A stretch of 64,000 nt of DNA from Porphyra umbilicalis (lineage: Eukaryota; Rhodophyta; Bangiophyceae; Bangiales; Bangiaceae). The stretch lies in the NCBI GenBank assembly GCA_002049455.2, contig KV918983.1, positions 1-64,000 on the forward strand. Direction: 5' to 3'. The position numbers and the translations under genes were made by a program. Below, piece after piece: positions 22,490 to 33,538 of this stretch. Below the pieces are notes generated by a model. That model was not told the origin of the DNA, did no database searches, and saw only the letters and a program-made list of their open reading frames with translations. Position 1 is the first letter of the stretch, and each line of letters begins with the position of its first letter.

Positions 22490-22665
22490 CTTCAGACACG
22501 GTGCTCAGGAACCGCCAAATGGGGCCTGTCAGGCACCGACACCCTCCTTCCCAGACACGGCTCCTCAGACGTCCGGCGCTCAGACATGTGGTGGGCCAGA
22601 CAACAGTTCGGGCCCGGGCCCCAGACAATGGCACGTGCCAGCAGCGTTTTGGCGCCCAGACCGTC
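22490..22665 (+). repeat. Cluster of CAGAC motifs (possible subterminal transposase sites)
   Basis: Seven CAGAC words, mostly CAGACA, occur in the same orientation at roughly 22493, 22550, 22564, 22579, 22597, 22620 and 22658. More copies, some inverted as TGTCTG, lie at 21993-22090 on the other side of the terminal palindrome. Clustered short motifs near an end are a known feature of transposase binding in several DNA transposon superfamilies; the role here is inferred. Confidence 0.45.
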
Positions 22666-22753
22666 AGCACACCCCCTCCAGCGCGATCTGGGCCCCCCCC
22701 CTGACGAGCCCGGTTCGCATCATCCTCACGCCGCCGATCTGCCGCACCGTCGC

Positions 22754-22790
<37 letters not shown>

Positions 22791-22810
22791 GGGGCGGGTT
22801 CCCGGTTCCT

Positions 22811-23335
22811 GGTGCCTCCCCCCCCCTCCTCCGCCACCGGCGGGCTTCCCCGGTCTTGCTGCTCGTGTTGTTTCTTCTTTTTGGGCTACAGGGGGCGCGC
22901 CGGGCGCGCCCCTGCCCGGCGGGGCGGGCGGCGCTTTTTTGCGGCGCGGCGCGGCGTTTGACGGTCTCTGGTGCCTCCCCCCCTCCCCCGCTACCGGCGG
23001 GCTTCCCCGGTCTTGCTGCTCGTGTTGTTTCTTCTTTTTGGGCTGCAGGGGGCGCGCCGGGCGCGCCCCCGCCCGGCGGGGCGGGCGGCGCTTTTTTGCG
23101 GCGCGGCGCGGCGTTTGACGGTCTCTGGTGCCTCCCCCCCCTCCCCCGCCACCGGCGGGCTTCCCCGGTCGTGCTTCTCTTGTATTTTCTTCTTTTTGGG
23201 CTGCAGGGGGCGCGCCGGGCGCGCCCCCGCCCGGCGGGGCGGGCGGCGCTTGTTTGCGGCGCGGCGCGGCGTTTGACGGTCTCTGGTGCCTCCCCCCCCT
23301 CCCCCACCACCGGCGGGCCTCCCCGGTCGTGCTAC
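22811..23335 (+). repeat. 158-bp minisatellite, 3.3 copies, upstream of the KDZ gene
   Basis: Units begin GGTGCCTCCCC at 22811, 22970, 23127 and 23285 (the last partial), spacing 157-159 bases. Each full unit contains a pyrimidine tract followed by GGGCTRCAG, which looks like a strong 3' splice site, then a GC-rich segment able to fold on itself (GGCGCGCC, GGCGCGCCCC). The array lies just before the ATG chosen for the transposase. Confidence 0.9.
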
Positions 23336-23374
23336 GCATTGTATGGTGGGCATTTGTGGCTGTGGCTGTCGTCA

Positions 23375-26300
23375 ATGGCGGGGGGTATGCGCGCGCGGTC
23401 GGCGTCGCCTTCCCCACCCGTCGCGTTGGATGACAGAACGCTGCCAAGCTTCTCTCGCCCTGTCGAGTTTCCATTCGCCGGCAGCCATGACCAGGCGGAG
23501 GCCTTGGCTGCTCGCGTGTCCGTGCTTCCCCGCGCCGACCACGGCCCTAGCACGGTTGTACATTGCGCTGCCGCAGACGGCCGTGGACGTCTCGTCGGGC
23601 GTTCGTGGAGCCAGCAGATGCGGCAAGCCCTTGGGAGCAGTGGTGTCCCTGACCGCGCTCAACACGTCCGGAAGCGGTATGACGTCAAGCCCAAGGTGAC
23701 CAACAAGACCCCTTCCGGCGATGCGTCGAGGGACGGCGACGAAGAGCAGCACGACGATGCGGCCCCCGCCGCGGATGCATGGCAACCCACGCCACGCGTT
23801 CGCGGTACGCGCACCCAAGAGGCGGTTGCAGACCATGTCCAGGATGCTCTCGTGGCGTGCATCCAACGTGCCTGCGGCCGACCGACCGCCCAACCGCTTG
23901 TCGCTCGGGCGTCCTCGGTCACAGCGCGCGTGGTTGGGGACAAGAACTCGCGATCACGAGCAATCGTGCTGCGCGCCGGCGTTGGGAAGAAGGACGTGGC
24001 CATACTTTGGGTCTCATGTCGTGACGGCCTGTTGTGCTCGTGCTTTGCCGGCACTCAGAACGCGCTCTTCCTGTCCGCGTCGTCCCGCAGCACCAAGTGT
24101 GTTCACACGACCGCCATGAGCAAGGCGCTGGCGGCATCGGGTGTTGGCATCCACACCTTCCGCGGACGGATGCGGCTCCGCGCCGACGCGGCCGACTTTG
24201 CGGTGCCGGATGTGTACGGGTCGGCGGTCATTTGGGCGGTGCTATACCGCTCCGTGTACTCAGTCGTCTCCTTCAGCTCCAGCAACGCTCCCGCCTGTAT
24301 TGCCCCGGGGTGCCGTCGATTTCGCGGTCGCTGTGGTCACGTGCGCGTCGCACGGCAACGGCAAGGACCCAACGGCTTCCTGGACATTGACACCGGAACG
24401 GCGCCAGCTGCTGTCAAGGCCCGCCTCCACGCCCGCAAGGCGGCCGCTGTTCAACGGGTCAAGGTGCTCAACAATGAGGAGGAAGACGAGGGCTTGGAGA
24501 AGGAGGAGTCGGACACCATCCGAGGCCCGCACGACGTGGACCAGGGCAAGCTTTCCCAGCGCGTCCCGCGCAACCTGCTCCCCTGTTCGTCCGAGTGCAA
24601 CCAGGGAGAGGTTTGGACGAGGACGGCTGATTGGCGGGCACTCTACATGAAGCAACGCGCTGCGGCGCTGCAGACGGGAAGGCGGGCTGACGCCAAGACT
24701 CTCAACGACTTGTTCCTCATGTCGATTGCAGCTGGACACATCCGGGACGTGCGACAGGTCTTGACGGAGCCGTTTTGTGGCAGCTGCGGCTTGCGGCGAG
24801 AACAGCGCCACAAGGTCGTCAAGGAGCCCGCCATATTGACGACTCACCACCCGACAGCGAGCAGTTTGCATGTACGTCTTGCCTTGCCATCTCTGCGCCG
24901 ACGGTTCCTAGTTGCCCATTGACGTGAGCTCTTTGGTTTGCCGACAACCCGTGCCGATTCGCCTTATCTCGACGGCGTTCTGACCCTGCCATTGTTATTG
25001 CTTAGATCTTGGCCTTGACATTGAGCAGGTTTGGGTTGGCCGCTGGGAGTGTGACGCTGACGATTGCAAGCGCACTGTCGAGTTTGACGGCGGCGCGGAA
25101 GGGCTCTTCTCCATGCGGCGGAAGAACAAGTCCCGGCAGTGGCTTTTGTTCACCCGGGGGGTGCTCGACAAGCTTGTGTCGTTCATCATTGCTGGTCGCA
25201 CTACCTACACGGCGGCCACTCGCCACCTCTCGGCGGACGTGCGTTCATTTTGCCTGCGTCGGCAGGACGTGGCGAAACTCGGCACCGCGATCATCAAGAC
25301 GTTTGAGATTCCTCCAGAGTCGGGCCGCTGCCCGACCTGCGGCCCCAACCCCGCTTTTATTGTGATCGATGCCCAGGCGCTCGGTTGCTCTGATCCAGAC
25401 GACACAACTCCTGTACGTCCGGGCGAGAACTGCCCCGTGCTGGACATCCCCGCGTCCAAGCTGTGCATCGTCGAGAAAGCCCCATTGAGGGACGCGATCT
25501 CCAAGGTGCTGCGCTCCTCGACGGCGTTGACTGCTGGCCAAGCAGCGGCGCTCCGGTCATGGCACGGCACAATCGACGCTCCCGGCCGCCCAACGGCAGA
25601 GGCTGCTGCCGCCAAGGTGTTTTTCCACTTTTTCCCGATTGGCAACCCCGAGGCTGGTCCTCCCCCCGCCGCGGACGCCCCCAAGACGCGGACGGACGCT
25701 GCTCTCCCCGTGGGTGTGCCCGCTTCCGCAGCTGCTGCCGCTGCCGCCGCTCCCCGCGCTCCCCCTCGTCGCCGGTCATCAATGGCTACTACCCTGGAGA
25801 GTGCTGTGCGGCTCGACAAAGACGGCAAGCTCGTGCTCGGGGGGAAGGGCCCTGCTCCAAAGAAGCCGGTCGAGGTGTGGTCGGACCGTGTCGGGATGTG
25901 TCAACCTGCCTTCGACTCGTACCCGCACGAGGAGGAGGACGTGTGGTGCGCCGTGCGCCCTTTCTTGCACGCCATGCTCACCGAGACCATTTGCGGCATG
26001 TTCCAGGGCTTTGACGAGCGCGCCGTCGAGCTCCTGGCCAACTCGATCCGGATCCGGCCACGGGATGGGTGGCGCAAGTTCACGGCGGCGGCGGATGGGG
26101 TGGGTTTTGTCGCCAGCTTCCTCGGGCGCTTTGCGAACGAGCTTGACGAGGACCGCTCGCTGCGCTCGGCGGTGGGGGAGCTGTTGCTCAAGGCCGTATT
26201 GATTGAGAAGTTCGTCGACGACGAGTTCAAGGAGCAAGCGAGCAAGAAGCGCAACCTGGATGACGGGTGGCAGAACGCCAAGTATTGCGAGCGGTGGAAG

Positions 26301-28442
26301 GGGACGCCGACGTCCGCGGATTACGCGCGGTGGAGAATGGAGCAGACGGACTTGGCCACGATGGACGTGGACGACCCGCTCATCAGCTACGAGTACTTTG
26401 CCGGCCTTCCACGCGTGCGGCCGGGCATTATTGACTCGGAGGCAGCAAAGCGCCGCGTGCAGTACCGGGGCAAGGACCGGCACGTGGCCGACCTGGAGGG
26501 GGAGGGCGACGCCTGCAACCAGGCGTTCTCGATCAAGGCCGGCTTGACGCAGGGGGTGTTCAACGTCGTTTGCCCACACGTCATCACCCTGGGCTTTCGC
26601 TGTTTGTTCCGGGCGGAGAGCGTGGGAGAGGCGCTCTCCATCGTCCTGGAGCGGTTTCCTAAGCTACCAGAGGTCATCTTTTATGACGTGGCTTGCAAGT
26701 TGGACAAGAACGCGATGCGGCGTGTGCGTCCCATCATGCGCGCTCACGGGGTGAGGTGCATCCTCGACCGGTCACACTCAATCACCCACTCGTGCTCCCC
26801 CATCTACATGCCCGACGACAGCCTCGGTTCTACGGCCGGCATCGCGACGCAAGCAGCCGAGGTCTCCCACTCGATCGCCGTCGTCAATCGGACCAGCTTA
26901 GCCTACATGTCTCCGTCGACGTATATGGTGCACAAGATAGTGCAGGTCGCGTTCATGAACCTCCGCAAGATCTACCGCCTGCACGCCGACAACTCGTCTG
27001 GCGAAAACGACCACGTCTGGCTCGCGCCTTTCCTGCACGCCAAGGTGGCCCACCAGTGCTCGCGGCTGTCGACGTGCTCGTGCAAGAAGACGGACGCGGA
27101 GGGCAACTTCGACGTGGAGGAGATGCTGGTAGGGGACGAGCGCCGCACGCCGCACGCGGCGGCCAATGCCGATGGCGTCGAGACGGCGAATGCGGTCGAG
27201 GTGGTCGACTCGTCGGGGGGGCCCTCCTCGGTGGACGAGCCTAACGGCCTGCCGGTGGCCGACCTGGTGGGCGGGCTCGAGGAGGTGGGGGACCCCAATG
27301 CGGCCGAGAGGCTTGACACCGTGTCGGCGGCCAACGACTCAGCGGCGCCTGTCGTGGCGTCGCTCGCTGGACGAGCTAGCCGTGAGCGCAACGAAGCGCG
27401 CATCGAGGCAGTTGGCTCGGTTGTCGGTGCTTTCCGTGGCGCCGACGTGGTGGATCTGGGAATGACGGACGGAGAGGACGCTGACTGCAGCCCGGTACCG
27501 AACGACAGCCACGTGCTGGGCAGTTTTGAGTTTGGGTGGCTGCTTGAGGAGCACAAGCGCTGCGCGCGCGGCCGGTCGCCCCCCAAGCGCGAGCCGGTGT
27601 GCACGTCGCCCCCGCGGAAGGAGGTGCTCGAGTTCGCGCGCAACCTGGTCGAGCTGCCACCCGCTCGTGCTGTACGCCCCCGAAACAAGGGGCGGATTAC
27701 GCTCACCGGTGGCGACTTCTTGCGGCTGGCAGGGGAGAACTGGCTCAACGACGAGCTGCTCAACTCCGTCGTCGCGCTCATCAACCATAGAGACGACCAG
27801 TTCCGCATTGCGGCGGTAGCGGACGGGGCTGCGCTGCCCACCGGGCGTAGCAGCATCGCGCCAAGGACCCGCATGCTGAACTCGTTCTTCTTTTCAACGC
27901 TGGCCCCTCACCCCTCCCACTACTACTACGACCGGGTACGCAAGTGGGGCGTCAAGGCGGGCGTGGAGCTGGAGGATGTGGACAAGATCATCGTGCCTGT
28001 CAATATTGGCATGCGACACTGGGTGTTGGTCGCCATTGACGTGGGCAACCAGCTGTTTTGCTTCTACGACTCGATCACCACGGCCGACCGGTCGGGCGTG
28101 GTCGACACGTTGCGGCGCTGGTTGAACGACGAGTTGCGTTCCCGTTTGGGGGACGCTGCAGTTGCCCGCTGGGTCGTTGACTCGTGGGCTGTGCGTGTCG
28201 ACCCTGCTTGGCCGCGGCAGACCGACGGTGGCAGTTGCGGTGTGTTTTCTGTGGTCGCTGCCGACTGCTTCTCCGTTGATGCTCCTCTTTTGTTTTCCCA
28301 GCAGGACATCCCCACCCTACGGGTGCGCCTCGCCATTGCTTTGTTTTTTGATGACTTGGACGTGAGTGATGACGTGCTGTCGGCGTTGCCGTGCAGTGAC
28401 TCGCCACCTATCTCAGATGGCGAGGATGAAGAAGAAGAATGA
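23375..28442 (+). CDS. KDZ-family transposase fused to Ulp1/SENP-like cysteine protease
   Basis: Exon 1 (23375-24871) and exon 2 (25029-28442) are joined in phase 0 across a GTACGT...CAG intron, giving about 1,636 residues. Residues about 215-250 carry a SWIM-like zinc motif (CSC, then CVH) and a further Cys/His cluster follows. The junction leads into the cysteine region (WECDADDC, later RCPTCGPNP). The RNase H-like transposase core has candidate acidic residues in FIVIDAQALG, IFYDVACKLD and QAAEVSH, the KDZ pattern. The last 250 residues are a Ulp1 protease with catalytic His in MRHWVLV, Asp in FCFYDSI, and Gln/Cys in RQTDGGSCGVF, ending in an acidic DEEEE tail. All catalytic residues are present, so the gene could be active. 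The upstream frame lacks another ATG near the repeats, so the start is the first ATG after them. Confidence 0.88.
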
Positions 28443-30690
28443 CTTTCTTTTGTTTTGTCTTTCCTATCCATGAGCTCCTCCCTTTCCCTGTGAGTCATCG
28501 CCGAGGTCCACCTCTCATATGGAACGCTACGGAGGCTGCTCTGTGTGACCGACAACGAACAATGACAAATAGCCAGTCGCATAAAAGGAGCCTTGGTTGT
28601 GCTGCAACAACAGAAGCCACAACGCGTCATGCAACGCGCTGGTCATGGCGGCCACTGTGGTTTCAGACTGAGCAACAGGGTGCTCAGTGCCGCCCGCGTG
28701 GCCAGTCGTACCCCATAGCGACACAGACGAGAAGAAAACAGATTCAGCGCTGATATACAAGCAGAGGAGAAAAGGGGAACGAGGAAAGGGTCAGGGGAGA
28801 AGACAAGCGCCGGGGCATGGCATCGAAAGCTTCCTATCGCACGGACAAGCAGGAAGGCATTTCATCTAAACATGAAGCAGGCCATGGCAGGGGGGCTTCC
28901 AGACTGCGCTCAACCACATACGAACTGCGACACGTGGACGAGGGAGCGACTTTGGAAACACTTCCATGCTGGAAAGGGCACATTAAGATAACTACAGGGC
29001 GGAGTCAGAGGGGGGGCACCGGCGAGGTGCCGCCACCAGTGCTCCAGAGACAATACGTGGGCGCGGTAAGGTACCCACCGCGCAGTAGCTCTGGCGCGAG
29101 GTGTGGCCCGCGCATCTTGCGGTGGACACAAAGAATGACTATTTCTTCAGTGGAGTGGAAAGTGTCACAGCAAACCATCTGACAGGCTGGGTAGGAATGG
29201 GTCGCCCCGTCATTTGCAGACCTCTGACTCATTGACTCGGACCTCTCTGACGATCATCATGTGCAAGAAGCATGCGGCGGTGCACCTGCCAGGACCAAAC
29301 ATGCAGAGAAACCGGCTTCCGCGCAAGCGCATGAAGGGCGGGGCATGCGGCGACTGTGGATGGCGGGAATGAAGTAGCATCACATCATAAAGGCTCTGCT
29401 ACGTCGCGTGTGGGTACTGACCGGGGTACCTTTCTAAATCACTGCCCGCAACCTGGTCACCAGACCACTGATACGCCAAACCAGAGTGCAGAAGCCATTA
29501 CTCACAAGAGCAAGTCCCACTCTACCCATCAGTCCCAAGCACCCACGACACGAACCGGTTCACTGACACAAGGACTTTTGGCCACCAGGTCCACCACAGA
29601 ATCTGTTCAACCACTACTGGTCTGCTCCCAGTTGCACGCCAGGTCCTACAAAGGTAGGTAGACAATGGCGCCATGTCCGTCATCTGGGGAATCACCGATG
29701 CTCGAAGGTCTCTTTGCCTCTGAATGGAAAGACACACTTGCCCCGACCGCACCTGTTTGTTCTTGTGCATTCTTTCAGACTGCGTGGCTGTCAGTCTCTT
29801 GGCGCATGAGTGCAGTGACAAGAGTATGCGGACTTCGCGCCGCCAAAGTCGCGGGATACCGTTTTCGAACCAAACATGAGGTGCTGTTATGGAGAGCTGT
29901 TGGTTGGGTCACAGGTTGGCTGGGATGTGGCGGTGGTGCCCAGGGAGCAGAGCGCCTGCTGGACGGGCAATCAGGATTCGCCTGGGGTCGCAAAGAGATG
30001 CGAGCCTTCACTTCCCCGACTTATTGCCGCCAGTAGGTTGTATTCAACACACTCTCTATGCCGGTGATGGGTAGTGCAGGATGCCTTGCTTTGGCGGCAG
30101 CGGGGATGGCGGTGGCGGTGGTCGGAGCGGTGGAAGCCGGCGAGCGGGAAGCAGTCGATCTGCTGATGGAATTGGATGACGTGTACCCATTGCATTGCTG
30201 CACCTGAGGCTTGCTTGTGCAAATTGTTTGCATGCCACGCTGACACGTTATGAAAGTAGCCTGGGTGAGGCGGGTACGGACAAGCGTCGACCAAAAACGG
30301 TCACCCAGCCTCGTTCCCACTGTCCGCGGCTCGGACATGCCGATCTCGTGTGGCAGGCGCGCGCGGGCATCTCTTTCCCGGCGTACTTGTCCCACCTCCT
30401 TCGCGCCACTGGGCCGGGGTCGTGGGTCTAATCCCCGTCACTGTCGCCGCTCCAGCACGTTTTTGCAACCTTCCCGACGTTATCTTTGCTCTGTGCGACG
30501 AGCGCGAGGTACGTTGCATCACGCGCATCACATCACCGACTCTACTGTAGACCTCGGGGGTGTCCTCCTGTTTGGCTGTTTTACGCTTGAGCTCCGTTTA
30601 TGGTGCTGCACGTCTCGCTCCCCATGCGGAGGACAGCCGTAACGTGAGGATGCATCATTGCGTTGGGGCGCCGGTGGGCGACCGGTTGAC
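28443..30690. other. Spacer between the transposase and helicase genes
   Basis: About 2.2 kb with scattered short frames and no recognisable domain. One segment (30350-30506) translates to a protein-like stretch (VGLIPVTVAAPARFCNLPDV) that ends at a GTACGT donor at 30507, so an upstream exon of the helicase gene is possible. No terminal repeats were found to suggest a separate insertion. Confidence 0.4.
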
Positions 30691-33504
30691 ATGTTTTCCT
30701 CGTCCCCTGTTGTCGTCACCATTCACGGCTTGCCGTCGATTGCTGTTCTTGCGGTGACTAACAGTTTCCCCGCTTCTCGTACGCCTCTTCCATCCTTCCC
30801 GGGGACTGTTGATGTTTTCCCTTACCTCTATGATCAGGTGCGCAGCGGCCAACGAGGGCGGCAGCTTGAGTGACCCACATGTTGTCGGCCACGGCAGGCT
30901 ATGGCCGCTGCGGTCGACCGGTCGTGCAAGTACGTCGCCGTGCTGTCGCCCTCGGTGTGCGTCATCCACAACTGGGCTGACGGGGTGGACATTACGCGAC
31001 GCCTCGTTACAGCTGAGCCGGGGTTGCTCGCCACTCGGTGCTTCTCCACGCAGAAGGATGCACTTTGCTGGCTGACCAACCCTGTCCATACCGAGGCCGT
31101 AGCCGCAGCTGCTGCGCACTCCTACGCTGAGCGCGGTCAACCCGTCGCCGATGACAACGGTTCCACCCGCATTGCAGTGGTGACGAGCTCGTCGGCCAGC
31201 TGCTTGGGCGTCGACTCGGCGGGCCTTGCGGCCGCCCTCGCATTGGCGCGCAATCCCGCCGTCGGTGCCTGCGTCTTCCATCGGTTTGTGTCGGCGGCGC
31301 TCGCATGGCAGTGGCTTGTCACGGACGCCGGCAGGTGCTTGCTGGACATTGTGCGGTGGCCGCCCGATGACGACGCTTCTCGTGTTCGGTCCCCTGCCGC
31401 CCTGACGAGCTCGTCAATCCCGGGGCAATCTCTGCGTGCGGCGGCCTCGACCCCCGGCGGAGGGTCGGCATCTGTGGAGATGACTACCAAGTCGTGTGCA
31501 TCGTGGAGCGGGGGGTCGAATGGCGGCGCCGTGCGGGAGCCGGTGCCGGCGTCCCGACCGGGAAAGCGTACATTGACCCCTTCCGGCTCCCTCGGTCTGT
31601 TGGTGGCTCCTCTTGTGGCGGGGTCACCGGGGGACAAGCGATCACCTGGCCAATTGTCTGGCTTGCCCGAGCAGCACGTTGACGCCGGTCCCATTGAGGA
31701 GATCGACCTCACTGGTGGAGCTCCGGCCAAACGGCAGAGGATGCCGGGCGTTGTGCCCGACCATGCTGGTCCTGCTCATTGGTCTTCATCGGACGCGAGC
31801 GACTTGCTCGCGGCCGCTCGGCGTCTTGTATCGCAACAGGGCGGGGGGGGCATCGGCCATGGACTTGCGTCCTCCAGCGGGGGCGCGGCGGCCGCAAGCC
31901 GAGGGAGGCACGATGGCCAAGGGACGTCTTCGCGGTCGCCGTTAGCCGGGTTAGACTCGCGTCCCCCCGTGCAAGGGCATCACGGCGGCACCCCGTCTCG
32001 TCGTCGTGGCGTCGTGGCACAAAGGCCAGCCGCTGGCGGCTGCCGCTCAACCGACAACGGCAGCGACGGGGGCTCGTTGGAGCTGGACGGTGTCGGGCCG
32101 ATTGGGCTCCTCGCCAAGGCTGGGCGGTGGGACCAGGTCTGCGAGCAGCTGTTTGCCAGAGTGAACAGTGCGTTCATCTCCGGCGGGCCAGGCGCTGGCA
32201 AGTCCACGCTTTTACGGCGTCTTTACGGCTTTTTGCGGCAGCGCTACACGGCGGACGGCGAGGTGGTGGTGCTCGCGCCGACTGGCACGGCCGCCAAGAC
32301 GGCCGGTGGCATGACGTACCACTCGTTCTTCGGGTTTGTACGGGACTACACCCCGGTGCGGCTCGACCCAAGCCTGGAGGCCGCGCGCCTTCTGCGGACC
32401 GACCGGTTCAAGCCGATCAAGACTCGCTTGGGTCAGGTCCGGGCCATCCTCCTGGACGAGGTCTCCTTTGTCGGCGCGGACAATCTCGGCATCATGCACG
32501 AGCTCCTTTGTCAGTCGCGGTCGGACGCGTCCCGCCCCTGCCTTTGGTTTGCTTTTGGCGACTTCTTGCAACTCGGGCCGGTCAAGGGTGCGATGGCCTT
32601 CACCGCGCCGTGCTGGCGGCGTCTATTTGGCGACGCTTTCCTGGACCTGCCCGGCTCCTTCCGGCAAAGCGAGAGCGGCTTCATCCAGGCGGTTCGCGAC
32701 GCGCGCATGGGCAACTACACCGACGCTGTGCAGCAGCTGGTCAAGGAGTGCTGGGTTGATGGTGCCAAGTACGAGAGTATACGGTACGAGGTCCTCCACC
32801 TTATGCCCCATCACAGGGGCGTGCTCGAGCACAACCGGACCTGCCTACAACGTCTCACTTCGGGCACCAAGACGTCGTTGTTTGTTGCTGTTGACGACGT
32901 TGAGGAGGACCCGGACCGGGACGCGTCGCTGCCTCTCCCTGCGCTTGGCGCTGTGTCGGCCCAGTCGCGCAAGGCTGCCCTGGTCGACTGCGTCGCTCCC
33001 GCCGCCGTGCCGCATTGCCTGCAAGCCCGGGTCATCATCAACAACAATCGGCGCAAGGCTCTCGGTGTCTGCCACGGGAGCGTCGGCTTCATTTTTTCGT
33101 ACGAGGCGGATGGCACCCCCGTTGTGCGTCTGAACAACCACGAGCTGCCGTCGGGCGTGGACCGGGGGCAGGCGGGGTTGCACGATGCTGGTGACACATG
33201 GATTGAGGTCCTTTGTCCGCCAGTCAAGTTTACTGCCCGCATCCTTGCTTACCCGGGGGCGTTGGCTGTACGCTTGCAGGTGCCATTTGTTTTGGGTTGG
33301 GCCACCACGATCCACATGTCGCAGAGTTTGAGTATCTCTCGTGCTGTCCTTGACTTGGCCGAATGTTTTGAGGCCGGCATGGTCCAGACGGCTTTGAGCC
33401 GTGTGCCGACCAAGAGTGGTTTGAGCATCAAGTCTTTTGCGGCGTCGCGGTTGCGAGCCGACCAGGTAGCGTTGAAGATGTACAGAGAGTGGCGGCGGTT
33501 ATAG
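30691..33504 (+). CDS. Pif1-like superfamily 1B DNA helicase
   Basis: Pif1 helicases are 5'-3' DNA helicases. The frame from 30901 to the stop gives 867 residues; a short upstream exon (30691-30837) joins in phase 0 over a 60-base GTGCGC...CAG intron and is tentative. Helicase motifs: Walker A GGPGAGKST (about residue 428 of the long exon), LAPTGTAAKTAGGMTYHSFF, Walker B AILLDEVSFV, WFAFGDFLQLGPV, PGSFRQSESGFIQAV, and near the end TIHMSQSLSISRAV with VQTALSRVPTKSGL. The first 200 residues have two similar modules with WADG...FSTQKDALCWL and FVSAALAWQWL, reminiscent of RNase H1 hybrid-binding domains (tentative). Residues 200-380 are disordered. It shares strand with the transposase and ends 34 bases from the convergent accessory gene. 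Confidence 0.87.
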
Positions 33505-33538
33505 TTATTCTTTCTCTAGGTAAACAAACAGTTATATA

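Noticed and set aside
22212-23474. 420-codon minus-strand frame over the minisatellite
   Set aside because: The frame is open because the 158-bp repeat is GC-rich; the translation is a repeat of the repeat unit.
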